From Patescibacteria group bacterium (GTDB lineage: Bacteria > Patescibacteriota > Gracilibacteria > UM-FILTER-43-11), in the NCBI GenBank assembly GCA_029260955.1, contig JAJDCF010000049.1, positions 1-6,606 of the forward strand: 6,606 bases of DNA, given 5' to 3'. Shown here piece after piece: positions 4,959 through 6,606 of the stretch; position 1 is the stretch's first letter, and each line of letters starts with the position of its first letter. The notes under the pieces are model-generated. The model saw only the letters and a list, made by a program, of their open reading frames with translations. It had not been told where the DNA came from and ran no database searches. Made by a program: the position numbers and the translations under genes.

Positions 4959-6606
4959 CTACTGGCAAATGTCCTTAATTTGTTGAAGCTTGTCCCTGCA
5001 CTTTTGGATTGCCTGCTCAAATTCTTGAATGGCTGTATTTCTCTGAGCCAGCTCATTTTTGAGGAGTTCTTTCTCTTTCTCTAAAACTTCTGGCTGCTCA
5101 CCTACTGTTGGCATCAATGCGATTTCAGCTTTCAGCTCCTTGGACTGTGTACCCAAAACGCTACCAGCGTCACTCCATGCACGAAATTCTTCACTAGCAA
5201 AATCTGGCATGCTTGTTTTGTGACCCTCCTGCTTTTGATTCAAATCTGCCAGCCTCTCTCTTGCCGCTCGGATAGCGGCAATATCAGCTAACTTTGCTCC
5301 AATTTCCTCCAGTCTTGCATCAATTTCTTCTATTTTGCGAATGTGCTCAAGACGCCCACTTTCAAGGATATCTAACTCAGGGCCTAAGTTTTGTACCATC
5401 CCAAGTACTTCAGAATATTGTGAATCAGTACTGATCGGAGCCAATTCATTGGCTGTTTGCCCCTCGGCCAATTCTACTTCTGGATCAGGTATCTCAACTA
5501 CTTCAACAATTGGACTCGATTCAGGTTCACTCGCTTTTTCTGCAACTACTTTTGCGGCCTTATTCTTTTTTCTAGCCTTCCTCTTATATTCACCACCTTC
5601 CAGGTGAATCACCAATCTCTCAACCTCCTCCAAAATAAATTCAAGGCTAAAAGGTTTTCCCTCAGGATCCTCCAGTATTTCTGCTTCCGAAAATGATTCA
5701 GCATTGATTTCAGAAACCTCCTCCCAAATTATTTCTCGCGCTCGTTCATCCTTATCCAACACACCATATAAATCCGAACATTTTTTGTGAGTAATGGCAC
5801 TAAGAGATGCAATAGTAACACTGTCATAACGAGTGTTGCCAAACCGATTCTTTTCAGTGCACAAGATATCAAATAGCTCCTCATTCGTTTCATCTTCATA
5901 GGCATCTGCAATCGCAGTACCGAGTTTGTCGACAATAGAATCCCCAATAGAAGTAATAAATACTTTCCTTCTTTTGCTTTGTTGGTAGTTGCCTAGTAGT
6001 TTCCCCAAGCGACTTTCATCCGCATTCTTAATAAGCTCATCATATATTCCCTTAAGAGCATCCACATAAGCATGGACAGTGTAACGAAGCAGGCGGCCAA
6101 CCCTTTCTTCACTTCCTACCTCAATATCAGCAACCATATCATCCACTGTTTTCCTTAGTTCTCCGATAGAAATATTGCCAGTTCCACGCTCAATTATGCT
6201 TTGAGTAGGTTTAGCCTTTGGCTTAGCAGCCTTAGACTTTGCCTTGGCACTTGTAGGCCTTGGCTTAAATTTTCGACCAGCACTTTTAGGTTTTCGCACG
6301 GCTTTTGATTCGGGTGCCTCCGCCACTTCTGCCTCCTCCACCACTTTCTCCACCACTTTCTCCCTCCATTTATCCCCATCTTCCACATCAAATTCGTCGA
6401 GCTCACTCGCATAGAATTCCATGTGCTCTGTGGGAACAGGACACGCACTTTGCATATGACTTAGCACATGCCTACAAAATTGATAAGCAGCCTTTTTATT
6501 ATCACCAATATCCTCAGCTGTTCGTAACTTCCCAAATCTCTGGAACATTTGCCATGCGATATGTTCACTATTGTGCGCACTATTGGGAATGCCAGTCTCG
6601 GATCCT
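4959..6606 (-). CDS. Partial unrecognised charged helical/coiled-coil protein (5' end beyond right edge)
   Basis: The frame ends with TAG at 4961-4959. An internal ATG at 6548 gives 529 residues, but the frame stays open to base 6606 with 19 more codons (GSETGIPNSAHNSEHIAWQ) and no start in them, so the gene almost certainly begins outside the window. Counting from that ATG, residues 1-60 form a compact segment ending in an acidic patch. Residues 61-117 are a low-complexity linker, first Val/Glu-rich with the four-residue unit KVVE twice, then Lys/Ala/Pro-rich. Residues 118-320 are probably a globular helical domain, 321-375 a Lys- then Glu/Pro-rich linker, and 376-529 mostly amphipathic helix with coiled-coil character (for example 400-440 and 485-525). 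No membrane segment or signal peptide is visible, so it is probably cytoplasmic. I recognise no domain or catalytic motif and propose no function. The next gene, yifB, has its own promoter, so the two are likely separate units. Confidence 0.85.
   Translation of the reverse strand, partial: GSETGIPNSAHNSEHIAWQMFQRFGKLRTAEDIGDNKKAAYQFCRHVLSHMQSACPVPTEHMEFYASELDEFDVEDGDKWREKVVEKVVEEAEVAEAPESKAVRKPKSAGRKFKPRPTSAKAKSKAAKPKAKPTQSIIERGTGNISIGELRKTVDDMVADIEVGSEERVGRLLRYTVHAYVDALKGIYDELIKNADESRLGKLLGNYQQSKRRKVFITSIGDSIVDKLGTAIADAYEDETNEELFDILCTEKNRFGNTRYDSVTIASLSAITHKKCSDLYGVLDKDERAREIIWEEVSEINAESFSEAEILEDPEGKPFSLEFILEEVERLVIHLEGGEYKRKARKKNKAAKVVAEKASEPESSPIVEVVEIPDPEVELAEGQTANELAPISTDSQYSEVLGMVQNLGPELDILESGRLEHIRKIEEIDARLEEIGAKLADIAAIRAARERLADLNQKQEGHKTSMPDFASEEFRAWSDAGSVLGTQSKELKAEIALMPTVGEQPEVLEKEKELLKNELAQRNTAIQEFEQAIQKCRDKLQQIKDICQ
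6338..6361. repeat. Two exact tandem copies of a 12-bp unit inside the coiled-coil gene
   Basis: CCACCACTTTCT occurs at 6338-6349 and 6350-6361 without a gap. The unit is a multiple of three, so it adds four residues (KVVE twice in EKVVEKVVE) at the start of the low-complexity linker and keeps the frame. It looks like a recent in-frame duplication and a possible place for length variation between strains. Confidence 0.7.

Noticed and set aside
4862..5056. Minus-strand 64-codon frame between the coiled-coil gene and yifB
   Set aside because: It overlaps the end of the coiled-coil gene in another frame and covers the yifB promoter and leader. Its sequence has no protein-like pattern.
5729..6448. 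Minus-strand frames of 72 and 84 codons inside the coiled-coil gene
   Set aside because: Both are out-of-frame readings of the long open frame, rich in Arg, Met and Trp as expected from shifted reading of Lys/Glu-rich codons.
6600..6605. GGATCC (BamHI site) at the right edge, suggesting a cloning junction
   Set aside because: Another GGATCC occurs inside the coiled-coil gene (near 5664), and the reading frame continues through the edge site, so chance is sufficient.

Overview
The window looks like a piece of a bacterial chromosome, and every gene I can support lies on the minus strand, so transcription runs from the right edge to the left. The gene set (RNase J with a basic N-terminal tail, a YifB/ComM-type AAA+ ATPase, a compact prepilin peptidase with a CxxC/CxxC insert) and the wording of these proteins remind me of Candidate Phyla Radiation (Patescibacteria) genomes. 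That placement is an inference from sequence style, not a database result, and I cannot name a lineage. TGA ends the yifB gene exactly where the family normally ends. This argues against the TGA=Gly code of Gracilibacteria/Absconditabacteria.

Layout, in transcription order. (1) 6606-4959: the 3' part of a long gene for an unrecognised, charged, helical and coiled-coil protein; its frame is still open at the right edge, so its start is outside the window. (2) 4958-4853: an intergenic region with a near-consensus sigma70-type promoter (TTGACA, 17 bp, TATAAA, extended -10) and a perfect 12-bp palindrome overlapping the -35 box. (3) 4852-3329: yifB/comM. (4) 3328-3264: a short gap holding three exact-phase 11-bp tandem repeats. 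(5) 3263-3003: a small ribbon-helix-helix (RHH) DNA-binding protein. (6) 3002-2853: an intergenic region with a second strong extended -10 promoter (TTGCTA, 17 bp, TATAAT) and an AT-rich leader containing a repeat. (7) 2852-1062: RNase J. (8) 1062-301: prepilin peptidase, overlapping the rnj stop by one base. (9) 270-1: the first 90 codons of an unrecognised membrane protein that runs off the left edge.

Functional reading. RNase J (RNA decay and processing) heads a probable operon with the prepilin peptidase and the membrane protein. YifB/ComM (a DNA branch-migration helicase in natural transformation in the species studied) and the prepilin peptidase (maturation of type IV pilin-like proteins, including competence pseudopilins) could both serve DNA uptake, but they are housekeeping-like genes in many such genomes and nothing here proves a link. 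The most notable non-coding signal is the 3 x 11-bp repeat directly in front of the RHH gene, which has the geometry of an RHH operator and suggests autoregulation. None of the starts visible here has a recognisable Shine-Dalgarno sequence; the two strong promoters lead into A/T-rich leaders that share a GAATTTA motif. I see no RNA gene, CRISPR array, insertion sequence or convincing intrinsic terminator.
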